64,000 nucleotides of DNA from Clostridia bacterium (lineage in GTDB: Bacteria; Bacillota; Clostridia; Oscillospirales; CAG-272). The stretch lies in assembly GCA_017502875.1 (NCBI GenBank), contig JAFVUF010000015.1:1-64000 (forward strand). The letters are read 5' to 3'. The position numbers and the translations under genes were made by a program. Positions 1 to 5,867 of this stretch are shown here, piece after piece. The number at the start of each line of letters is the position of its first letter. Position 1 is the first letter of the stretch. Under the pieces are notes generated by a model. The model saw only the letters and a list, made by a program, of their open reading frames with translations. It had not been told where the DNA came from and searched no databases.

Positions 1-951
1 AGGGGGAACGGCAAGCATCTTTGCGATATTGACCGCTGTTTCGTCCTCTTGAACGAAGCTTGTCGTTTGGTACACTCGGTTCTTGTTGCTGACAATCTCG
101 CCCTTGAGTACCATCTGTTCAAGCACCGCCACGATTTCCTCATTGGTTACGCGAACTTGATCACTTGCAAGACGGTCATTAAGGAGTCGGTTGCTTTCCT
201 TGAGCAGTGCTTCAAGCTCCAAATACAAATGCCCGTTCTCGTTGCGTCCTGTATCGAGTGCGGCGTATATCGCGCCGTGAATTCTCATCGGATCGTTGAG
301 CTTGCAATCGCCCTTACGAACGATAGCGTCCACTCGCTTAAATCCAAAACCCGATATCTGACACAGCTCAAATGGATTGTTTTGAAGAATCTCTACGCTC
401 TTTGCTCCGAAATGCTCATAGATCTTTGTTGCCGTTGCCGGCGTTACGTTGAAGGGGGAGAGTAGGATCATAAGACCGCGAAGGCATCTGCTCTCGTCAT
501 AGGAAGCTTTGATTTCTTCAAGCTTTGAGGGCGTAATACCTCGTATTTCCAGCAAGCGTTCGGGTTGCTTTTCCAAGATTTGAAGAGCGTCAGCCCCGAA
601 GCGTTCAACGATGAGGTCAGCCGTCTTTTCTCCAACGCCTTTGATAAGACGAGAGGAAAGGTAGCCTCGTACACCGTCCTTTGTCTGCGGAACGATCTCT
701 TCACAGGACTCAACCTGCAACTGCGGTCCGTATTTACCGTTCTGCCACTCGCCGTTGAGAATCATACTGACTCTATCGGTCTGGGGCAGCTCGTAGCCAA
801 CTGCCGTAAAGCGTATCAGTCTGTCACGGTGCTGAAATGCGCTACGTGCCTTTTGAGGAATGCTTTGGTCGTTGGTCTTAACACTGATCACACAGTATTT
901 GCTCACGGGATTGTAGTAAATCGTCTTGTCATACACCCCGGTGTAGCTCAT
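1..951 (-). CDS. recD2: RecD2-type ATP-dependent DNA helicase, N-terminal part (runs off left edge)
   Basis: The frame is open from an ATG at 951 to the window edge (317 codons), so the gene is partial. The start is supported by AGGAGGTGAGG just upstream. The visible part matches the N-terminal region of RecD2-like helicases: an OB-like opening (residues 1-90), then tandem helix-hairpin-helix segments including GVGEKTADLIVERFGADAL (about 104-122) and IRGITPSKLEEI. Next comes a helical region ending in DETAVNIAKML, where the helicase core would begin. The Walker motifs lie outside the window. RecD2 proteins are 5'-3' helicases without RecBC. Here the gene follows a YqaJ-family nuclease in a mobile element, so a role in element recombination or replication is likely (inference). 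Confidence 0.8.
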   Translation of the reverse strand, partial: MSYTGVYDKTIYYNPVSKYCVISVKTNDQSIPQKARSAFQHRDRLIRFTAVGYELPQTDRVSMILNGEWQNGKYGPQLQVESCEEIVPQTKDGVRGYLSSRLIKGVGEKTADLIVERFGADALQILEKQPERLLEIRGITPSKLEEIKASYDESRCLRGLMILLSPFNVTPATATKIYEHFGAKSVEILQNNPFELCQISGFGFKRVDAIVRKGDCKLNDPMRIHGAIYAALDTGRNENGHLYLELEALLKESNRLLNDRLASDQVRVTNEEIVAVLEQMVLKGEIVSNKNRVYQTTSFVQEDETAVNIAKMLAVPP

Positions 952-985
952 TATCCTCACCTCCTGTGGTTTCGTTTGTTTTCAT
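929..985 (-). CDS. Possible 18-aa leader peptide overlapping the helicase start
   Basis: A short frame starts at ATG 985 behind AAGAAAGGAAACC and stops at 929, inside the first codons of the helicase gene. Its codons contain the helicase ribosome binding site, so translation here could couple the helicase to the YqaJ gene. It may equally be a chance frame; nothing else supports a peptide product. Confidence 0.25.
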   Translation of the reverse strand: MKTNETTGGEDNELHRGV

Positions 986-1006
986 AATGGTTTCCTTTCT
1001 TGTAGA

Positions 1007-2074
1007 TTAGGCAGCCTTTGCCGCCGATTTCTTAACGTAGAATCTCCTTGATTCTGATACGGTTACAAACTGCTCGTAAACGTCGGGGTACTGCATCTGC
1101 AATCGGAACAAGTCCTCTTTGCTGATACCCGGTTTCTTTGAGGGATTGTAGGTGATGGTATAATCGGTTCCGTCTCGGCTATATGTTGCCGTACAGCACC
1201 GTCCCATTTCATCTACGATCCGCCCCTGCAACCGTTTCATCTCGTTATCAATACGAGTGATCTCGGCATTGAGTGCCGATTTCTGCTCCTTGAGTTCGAG
1301 AAAACGCATAGCGCCGTTGACGTTTGCAAAGCTGAGCTCAATAGCCGCAGCGTTCGGATCGGCAGTACCGTAATGGTTCTTTACGCTTTCAAGGATAAGA
1401 TCGCCGTCCTCACAGTAGGGAGGGGGTACTCTCGCAAGAATGTGATTGTGCCAGTAGTCATACTCAAGGGCAATCAATTCTTCCTCATAATCCTTATCTC
1501 GCGTGATATGACGAATGATCGTTTCGTTCTCACTATTCCCGTAAAGACAACAGAAATAAACGTGATCGACATTGATAACCGCCATATAATGCCGTCCTTG
1601 GATCTCGTAGTTGATGGGAACGACTTCCTTGCCATTTTCCCACCAATGGTCTGTCGCGTTGTAGTTCGTGGTCTTGATCTCAAGTATTGCCGTTTCTCCG
1701 TTTGGCAGAGTAATGAAGTAATCGACGTCAGCAAGCATAAACGGATACTGCGGATGATAGAACATCTTTTTGACCTGATAGATGTGAAAGCCCGTCCTCA
1801 CGTGGAAGATCTCGGCTACCAAATCCTCAAGTAAATGTCCCATCTTTTTCTGTACCCAGTTTTCCTCGGGATCCTCGAAGGTTACGATTTTTAGCTTATC
1901 GTAATACAAGTCCCGCGCTGTTTTGAACGGCGATACACCGAGAATAGATGCGGCATCACTGCCACCGATTCCTCGTCTTCTGTATTCAAGCCAATCGCTC
2001 TCCGGCAAGTCCTTCGTGTCTACAAGCACATGCGGCTTGTAGCTTTGTGTTGCGGTAGCGGGCACGTTATGCAC
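1007..2074 (-). CDS. YqaJ-family viral recombinase / lambda-type exonuclease
   Basis: The 355-aa product matches the YqaJ family of PD-(D/E)XK nucleases (lambda exonuclease fold). GIGGSDAASILGVSPF (residues 35-50) is the family signature. The likely catalytic core is MLADVDYF (113-120) followed by ILEIKTTN (130-137), giving the D...ExK arrangement. Such enzymes resect DNA ends for phage- or ICE-encoded single-strand annealing. The start is a GTG at 2074 that overlaps the TAA of the upstream 52-aa frame, so translation is probably coupled. A helicase follows after 55 nt. No RecT/Bet annealase is visible in the window; it may lie outside it. A C-terminal coiled segment (about 240-285) precedes the end. 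Confidence 0.85.
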   Translation of the reverse strand: MHNVPATATQSYKPHVLVDTKDLPESDWLEYRRRGIGGSDAASILGVSPFKTARDLYYDKLKIVTFEDPEENWVQKKMGHLLEDLVAEIFHVRTGFHIYQVKKMFYHPQYPFMLADVDYFITLPNGETAILEIKTTNYNATDHWWENGKEVVPINYEIQGRHYMAVINVDHVYFCCLYGNSENETIIRHITRDKDYEEELIALEYDYWHNHILARVPPPYCEDGDLILESVKNHYGTADPNAAAIELSFANVNGAMRFLELKEQKSALNAEITRIDNEMKRLQGRIVDEMGRCCTATYSRDGTDYTITYNPSKKPGISKEDLFRLQMQYPDVYEQFVTVSESRRFYVKKSAAKAA

Positions 2075-2225
2075 CTCGCTTTCTGCATTGCTTCAGGAAC
2101 ACAGCCTGTCTGTACTCCGTCCGCAGGGGATACTTCGTTTCTCTCTTCAGCTCCTTTCTTAGAATCTGCTGCTTCATCTTGGCGTTACTCTTTTTGTGAA
2201 AACGCCGCTTGGGTTTGTTGTTCAT
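2067..2225 (-). CDS. Small basic protein, 52 aa, upstream of the YqaJ gene
   Basis: ATG at 2225 is preceded by AAAGGTGG at good spacing. The product is rich in Lys/Arg (it begins MNNKPKRRFHKKSNAKMKQQ) and has no recognised domain. Its stop overlaps the GTG start of the YqaJ gene. It is the first gene after the attenuator-like leader. A nucleic-acid-binding accessory role is plausible from charge alone; no function is claimed. Confidence 0.6.
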   Translation of the reverse strand: MNNKPKRRFHKKSNAKMKQQILRKELKRETKYPLRTEYRQAVFLKQCRKRGA

Positions 2226-2280
2226 TCTTTTCTGAACCACCTTTCATTATTTATTTCCAGAGCCGTGCGGCTGTTGGACA

Positions 2281-2375
2281 AAATAAAAAAAGCGAGAATG
2301 AACCTCCAAGCCATAGATCGGCATTAGTGTTTACGCTAAAATACGTAAACCGGATTCATTCTCGCTTTGTGTGGG
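2281..2375 (-). terminator. Long attenuator-like terminator in the leader of the recombination genes
   Basis: On the minus strand a perfect 14-nt arm at 2368-2355 pairs with 2302-2289 (plus-strand arms AAAGCGAGAATGAA and TTCATTCTCGCTTT) and is followed directly by a U-rich tract (2288-2281). Inside the loop a second perfect pair, GTTTACG (2329-2335) and CGTAAAC (2344-2350), makes a nested hairpin. It sits between promoter 2536-2564 and the first gene at 2225, so transcripts must pass it. This suggests conditional termination. Confidence 0.65.
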
Positions 2376-2530
2376 CAGAGTAAGCCCTATTAAAATTAAA
2401 AATAGTCAGTAATAGCCCATAGTAAGAAACAGGGCAGTGTCATACTGACCGCGTACAAAGTTAACAACGTATGCAAAGTAGGTTTTAACCCACAAGTGTC
2501 CTCGCGGACGGTGCACAAAAATCAATTACA
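2376..2530 (-). promoter_or_regulatory. Structured leader region between promoter and attenuator
   Basis: About 150 transcribed nt contain several short inverted repeats, for example CAGT..ACTG around 2438-2460 and a paired GTGGGTTAAAACC segment, plus a four-codon micro-frame reading ATGGGCTATTACTGA. This is the layout expected of a leader that decides whether the downstream hairpin forms. The controlling signal cannot be read from the sequence. Confidence 0.35.
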
Positions 2531-2535
2531 CTGTT

Positions 2536-2564
2536 ATTATACCACAAGAGGTGTATTTTGTCAA
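2536..2564 (-). promoter_or_regulatory. Consensus sigma-A promoter for the recombination operon
   Basis: On the minus strand TTGACA (2564-2559), a 17-nt spacer and TATAAT (2541-2536) match both consensus hexamers exactly. The start of transcription is expected near 2528, about 300 nt upstream of the first gene. Confidence 0.85.
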
Positions 2565-2628
2565 GTCCGTCCCGCCCGTGTCTGATCACTTATAGCGTGT
2601 TGCCGTAGATTTTTTAACAAATATGTGG

Positions 2629-2704
2629 TATAATATTTTTATGCAGTTAAAAATCCACGGAGTTAACGCAAGTAATTAGAATAGTAACAATGGTTATCCG
2701 TGGA
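2629..2704 (+). promoter_or_regulatory. Extended -10 promoter and 5' hairpin upstream of the first XRE gene
   Basis: TGGTATAAT (-10 at 2629-2634, with the TGn extension) has only a weak -35. Shortly downstream TCCACGGA (2654-2661) is the inverted repeat of TCCGTGGA (2697-2704), giving a hairpin near the transcript's 5' end. Its link to the repressor gene at 2826 is inferred from position. Confidence 0.4.
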
Positions 2705-2727
2705 GAATTATATTGGAATTCAATGTT

Positions 2728-2812
2728 TCTATCGGTTTCCGATTGTACCTATCGGAAATCTTTCTTCTAAATCAATCGGAAATCAATTATACTTATCTAA
2801 ACCCGATTGAAT
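2728..2812 (+). promoter_or_regulatory. Operator-rich control region of XRE gene 1
   Basis: The half-site ATCGG/CCGAT occurs repeatedly: the palindrome ATCGGtttCCGAT, then ATCGGAAAT twice, then CCGATTG just before the ribosome binding site TTGGAGG. A -10-like TATACT lies inside the cluster. An almost identical block precedes the paralogue at 4801, which argues for autorepression by these proteins. Confidence 0.6.
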
Positions 2813-2825
2813 TGGAGGTAAAAAT

Positions 2826-3155
2826 ATGATTGAACAGGAGATCGGACGCCGAATTAAAGAAATTCGCAAACAAAAGAAGATACCGCAAGAAAAGCTTGCG
2901 GAGATGATTGGTGTAACCCCGAATTATATGAGTGCATTGGAACGCGGTGCCTATAACATCAAGTTGGATTGGTTGGTTCAAATTATCGACTGCCTTGACA
3001 TTACGGCGGATGACCTTTTCCGCGATGTCATAAAAAACGGCTATGTAAATCGTACCTCTCGGTTATCTGATGAAATTGCGAGTCTCCCTACGGACGAACA
3101 ACAGAGAATTTTTGAAGTGTTGGATGTGCTCGTAAGAACGGCAAAAAGAAAATAA
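2826..3155 (+). CDS. XRE-family transcriptional repressor, copy 1
   Basis: This 109-aa protein has an N-terminal helix-turn-helix of the XRE/SinR type (about residues 6-62, with KLAEMIGVTPNYMSALERG as the recognition region) and a short C-terminal tail ending VLDVLVRTAKRK, which probably dimerises. A strong TTGGAGG precedes the ATG. It is about 89% identical by my count (roughly 97 of 109 residues) to the protein at 4801-5130, and the two share a near-identical upstream operator block. Such proteins usually keep integrative elements silent. With identical recognition helices the two copies probably bind the same operators, so cross-regulation is expected (inference). Confidence 0.85.
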   Translation: MIEQEIGRRIKEIRKQKKIPQEKLAEMIGVTPNYMSALERGAYNIKLDWLVQIIDCLDITADDLFRDVIKNGYVNRTSRLSDEIASLPTDEQQRIFEVLDVLVRTAKRK

Positions 3156-3170
3156 AATAGCATTTTGAAG

Positions 3171-3197
3171 AATCTGCGAGAAATCGCAGATTTTTTT
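3171..3197 (+). terminator. Rho-independent terminator after XRE gene 1
   Basis: TCTGCGA (3173-3179) and TCGCAGA (3184-3190) pair around a GAAA loop and are followed by seven T. Confidence 0.85.
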
Positions 3198-3298
3198 ATT
3201 TCGACAACCGATTACAACAAATTACGACATACCGCCTATGATATACTAATAGCAACACGATAGAAGCAATCGTAAAACAATAGAAAGGCGGTGCAGAT

Positions 3299-3346
3299 AT
3301 GTCGAAAAATAAAAATCCTTTCGCTTTGATTCGACAAAGAGAGTAG
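3299..3346 (+). CDS. Possible 15-aa micro-protein
   Basis: ATG at 3299 follows AAAGGCGGTG, a good ribosome binding site, and the frame reads MSKNKNPFALIRQRE before TAG. It lies in the leader of the AbrB-like gene. It could be a leader peptide or the broken 5' end of a lost gene; no homologue is recognised. Confidence 0.35.
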   Translation: MSKNKNPFALIRQRE

Positions 3347-3426
3347 TGGCACACAATTCGTTAAATTTGAACTGTCATACCATTGAAACAAAAAAGAAAA
3401 CATGTTAAAATTAAAGGAGAAAGAAA

Positions 3427-3942
3427 ATGAAATACTGTGAAATCGAAATGGATGCCCTCGGCAGAATTGCCATCCCAAAAGAAATCAGAGAAACACTCAA
3501 CATTGCGCCCAAGACCGCACTCACTCTGCAACTGAAGGATAATGCTATTGTTGCTATCGCTCACACAAGCGTCTGTCAAATCTGTGGAGAGCTTATTTCA
3601 CCAAAAAAATATTTTAGGCTCTGTGATGAGTGTATTGCTGCCATCAAAGCAGATGAGGTGCTGGCTGTTAAAACAATCAAGACCTACATTCAGCGTGTCG
3701 TTGACGAGAGGGGGATGCTTGTGCTTCCCGTTGAGTATAGAAATGCTTTGAATATGGGAAAGACGGGGCTTGTCAATGTGGAGTTGAACGGAGAAACTAT
3801 CGTCATTGAACCTGCAACTCGCGTATGCGCTCATTGTAAATCCACGGTTGCAGTGTCTAAGGAATATCATCTTTGCAATGTCTGCATTGAAAATATAAAA
3901 AGAGATTACGTTCCGAAAGAGGTAGAAATAATCAATGAGTAA
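3427..3942 (+). CDS. Double AbrB/SpoVT-domain protein with two zinc-binding modules
   Basis: The 171-aa protein is an internal duplication. Each half has a swapped-hairpin AbrB-type DNA-binding domain (EMDALGRIAIPKEIRETLNI at about 7-26; DERGMLVLPVEYRNALNM at about 92-109) followed by a CxxC...CxxC ribbon (CQICG...CDEC near 50-70; CAHC...CNVC near 135-153). AbrB domains normally work as dimers, so this protein may form an internal pair. The zinc ribbons are an unusual addition. A GGAGAAAG site precedes the ATG. The stop overlaps the next gene by 8 nt, so the two are co-translated. A transcription-regulator role is likely; the target is unknown. Confidence 0.7.
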   Translation: MKYCEIEMDALGRIAIPKEIRETLNIAPKTALTLQLKDNAIVAIAHTSVCQICGELISPKKYFRLCDECIAAIKADEVLAVKTIKTYIQRVVDERGMLVLPVEYRNALNMGKTGLVNVELNGETIVIEPATRVCAHCKSTVAVSKEYHLCNVCIENIKRDYVPKEVEIINE

Positions 3943-4639
3943 CGATGTAATATTTGAGCGTGATTACACGCAAGAGGTCAAGAAAATACGAGAAATGACC
4001 TATACCCAAGCATCAAAAGATGCGTGGGATTTTGCAGTAAGCAATGATGTTATGAAAAGCATCGGGGAACGTTTCAGAGAGCTCCCACACATCATTATTC
4101 CTAAAAACAAGGAGCTTTTTGAGGAATGCGAAAAACGGCTTGATCGCTTTGCGCTCCTTCACGCGGGCAAGATACGAAGCGTTATTAGCTACGAAAACTT
4201 TGATGCTCACATTTACGTTGAGTTGCCTTTCTTTGAATTTCACGGCGAGGATCTTGAACTTTTTAGGTATGTGACGAATTGTATGGATATGGTTCATTTT
4301 TATCCTACAGAAGACGGTGGAATCAGGCTTTCCGTCAGCCTTGAATATTTTTATGACGCTGGTGATAAGGATGCTATTATTGCAGAGGAAGTATCCAAGC
4401 ACCCCGAACTTGTGGATATGTTAGACAGCACCCATGAGGAAGAAAAGGAAATCGTAATGAACGATCCGAAGCTACGCGCCATTATAGAACAGCTTGCGGA
4501 AGGCACCGGACTTTCACCGGAGGAGTACTACGACCATTTTGATGCAATGTTAAAAGAACATCCCGAGATTTTTGAGGAAATCCTTGAAGAAAGTTTGGAT
4601 AATCAACGCAGAAAGATCAAAGAGCAAAACGAAGAGTAA
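3935..4639 (+). CDS. Acidic protein of unknown function, 234 aa, coupled to the AbrB-like gene
   Basis: No domain is recognised. The protein is soluble and strongly acidic. It has a helical N-terminus (1-75), a central alternating-strand region (about 85-145, ending LSVSLEYFYD) and a charged helical C-terminus (160-234). Its start lies inside the end of the preceding AbrB-like frame, which implies a linked function. The pair sits between two copies of an XRE repressor and is followed by a terminator. It could act as a partner or modulator of the AbrB-like protein. The arrangement resembles a regulated accessory module, but no toxin or nuclease motif is visible. Confidence 0.6.
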   Translation: MSNDVIFERDYTQEVKKIREMTYTQASKDAWDFAVSNDVMKSIGERFRELPHIIIPKNKELFEECEKRLDRFALLHAGKIRSVISYENFDAHIYVELPFFEFHGEDLELFRYVTNCMDMVHFYPTEDGGIRLSVSLEYFYDAGDKDAIIAEEVSKHPELVDMLDSTHEEEKEIVMNDPKLRAIIEQLAEGTGLSPEEYYDHFDAMLKEHPEIFEEILEESLDNQRRKIKEQNEE

Positions 4640-4650
4640 CCTTCATACAT

Positions 4651-4685
4651 AAGTGCCATAACTGTCGAGGTTATGGCACTTTTTC
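4651..4685 (+). terminator. Terminator after the AbrB-like/acidic pair
   Basis: AGTGCCATAAC (4652-4662) pairs with GTTATGGCACT (4670-4680), followed by TTTTT. Confidence 0.85.
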
Positions 4686-4701
4686 GTTGGATTTTGACTT
4701 G

Positions 4702-4795
4702 TTCTATCGGTTTCCGATTGTTCCTATCGGGAATCTAACTTCTAAATCAATCGGAAATCAATTATACTTATTTTAACCCGATTGAATTGGAGGTA
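4702..4795 (+). promoter_or_regulatory. Operator-rich control region of XRE gene 2
   Basis: This is a near-copy of the block at 2728-2812: ATCGGtttCCGAT, further ATCGG half-sites, TATACT at about 4765, and CCGATTG before TTGGAGG. Only a few bases differ between copies, so the regulatory DNA was duplicated together with the gene. Confidence 0.6.
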
Positions 4796-4800
4796 AAAAT

Positions 4801-5130
4801 ATGATTGAACAGGAGATCGGACATCGAATAAAAGAGATTCGTAAACAGAAAAAGATACCGCAAGAGAAGCTTGCCGAAATGATCGGTATTACACCGAACT
4901 ATATGAGTGCATTGGAGCGCGGCGCTTACAATATCAAGTTGGATTTGTTGGTTCAGATCATTGATTGCCTTGATATTACGGCAGATGACCTTTTCCGTGA
5001 TGTCGTTAAGAACGGTTACGTCAACCGAACATCCCGCATTGCGGATGAAATAGCAAATCTTCCTCAAGAAGAGCAACAGCGCATTTTTGAGGTGTTGGAC
5101 GTGCTTCTCAAAACAGCGAGAAGAAAATAA
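4801..5130 (+). CDS. XRE-family transcriptional repressor, copy 2
   Basis: This 109-aa paralogue of the 2826-3155 protein has the same helix-turn-helix (KLAEMIGITPNYMSALERG) and the same C-terminal tail. The proteins differ at about a dozen positions while the DNA differs more at synonymous sites, so the duplication is not recent and the protein has been under selection. The start follows TTGGAGG. It closes the AbrB-like module and precedes the small genes leading to the recombinase. It probably represses its own promoter and that of copy 1. Confidence 0.85.
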   Translation: MIEQEIGHRIKEIRKQKKIPQEKLAEMIGITPNYMSALERGAYNIKLDLLVQIIDCLDITADDLFRDVVKNGYVNRTSRIADEIANLPQEEQQRIFEVLDVLLKTARRK

Positions 5131-5147
5131 TACTGACTATCGTGTAT

Positions 5148-5181
5148 AAAAGCAGGTTTTATTGACCTGCTTTTCTTTTTT
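5148..5181 (+). terminator. Terminator after XRE gene 2
   Basis: AAAGCAGGT and ACCTGCTTT pair around TTTATTG, followed by a T-rich tract. Confidence 0.8.
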
Positions 5182-5305
5182 TGTTCATTTTTTCAAAAAA
5201 ATCGGACTTTTTTTATTTTTCTTGCAGAAATCCGAGGGTCTGCGCTCTGTTTAATAGATAGACGGGCAAAAAAGGGCTGTCAATCTAAAAACAGGAGGAT
5301 AGAAA

Positions 5306-5581
5306 ATGAAAAACGAAAAAGTAACCATTAGAGAAGACGTCAGCTATGATCCCTATGAGGAAATTGCCAACGCAATCGTAATTCAGGCTTGTAACGACTA
5401 CAAAAAAGCTTACAAGCAATCCCTGCGCAGAAGCGGAATTGTAGGAGAAGCAGACGAGGAACTCGCAGAGCTTGAAGCCTTTTTCCGTTCGGATTGGTAT
5501 AAGAAACTCACCGATGTGGATGGTGATTATTTAATGGAACGGATCCGAAACGACGTTATGAAGCAAGAAAAGAAGTCCTAA
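5306..5581 (+). CDS. Small accessory protein of the mobile element, 91 aa
   Basis: ATG at 5306 follows ACAGGAGGAT, a strong ribosome binding site. The protein is helical and charged, with the stretch LEAFFRSDWYKKLTDVDGDY at about 52-71. I do not recognise a named family. It lies directly before the small protein and large serine recombinase, so a role in element regulation or excision is a reasonable guess from position. No DNA-binding motif is clear. Confidence 0.6.
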   Translation: MKNEKVTIREDVSYDPYEEIANAIVIQACNDYKKAYKQSLRRSGIVGEADEELAELEAFFRSDWYKKLTDVDGDYLMERIRNDVMKQEKKS

Positions 5582-5610
5582 GAGTCCTATATATAATAAA
5601 AGGAAGGGAA

Positions 5611-5781
5611 GTGAACTTGAGAATTAACAAAAAAGAAAACACCGAAGGGAGAGTGAAGATTACCGTAACACGTAGCTTTGGAACTCAAAACCTACTTGAA
5701 ATATATGCGGATTACGTTGCAAAAAAGATTAAGGATTTGCTTCGTCAGGAAAGGGGAAAAAATGATGAAGAAAAATCTTAA
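5611..5781 (+). CDS. Small protein, 56 aa, GTG start, before the recombinase
   Basis: A GTG at 5611 behind AAAGGAAGGGAA opens a 57-codon frame ending TAA at 5779-5781. The product contains GRVKITVTRSFGTQNLLEIY, a strand-helix layout, and ends in a charged tail. Short proteins of this kind commonly sit just before large serine recombinases in Clostridia elements (recollection, not a database result). The recombinase promoter begins just after its stop. Confidence 0.55.
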   Translation: MNLRINKKENTEGRVKITVTRSFGTQNLLEIYADYVAKKIKDLLRQERGKNDEEKS

Positions 5782-5798
5782 AAAAATACTTTGCACAT

Positions 5799-5827
5799 TT
5801 GACGTAATAGAGCAGAGGTTGTATAAT
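5799..5827 (+). promoter_or_regulatory. Promoter of the serine recombinase
   Basis: TTGACG (5799-5804), a 17-nt spacer and TATAAT (5822-5827) lie 40 nt upstream of the recombinase ATG. Confidence 0.75.
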
Positions 5828-5867
5828 AAAAGCACAACCGTCGCTTTGCTCGGAAAGTGAGGTAAAA

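Noticed and set aside
49..987. Plus-strand frames at 49-465 and 565-987
   Set aside because: They are antisense to the RecD2-type helicase frame, which has a strong start and family motifs.
2030..2383. 117-codon plus-strand frame
   Set aside because: It crosses the attenuator hairpin and the 52-aa basic gene on the other strand and has no start signals.
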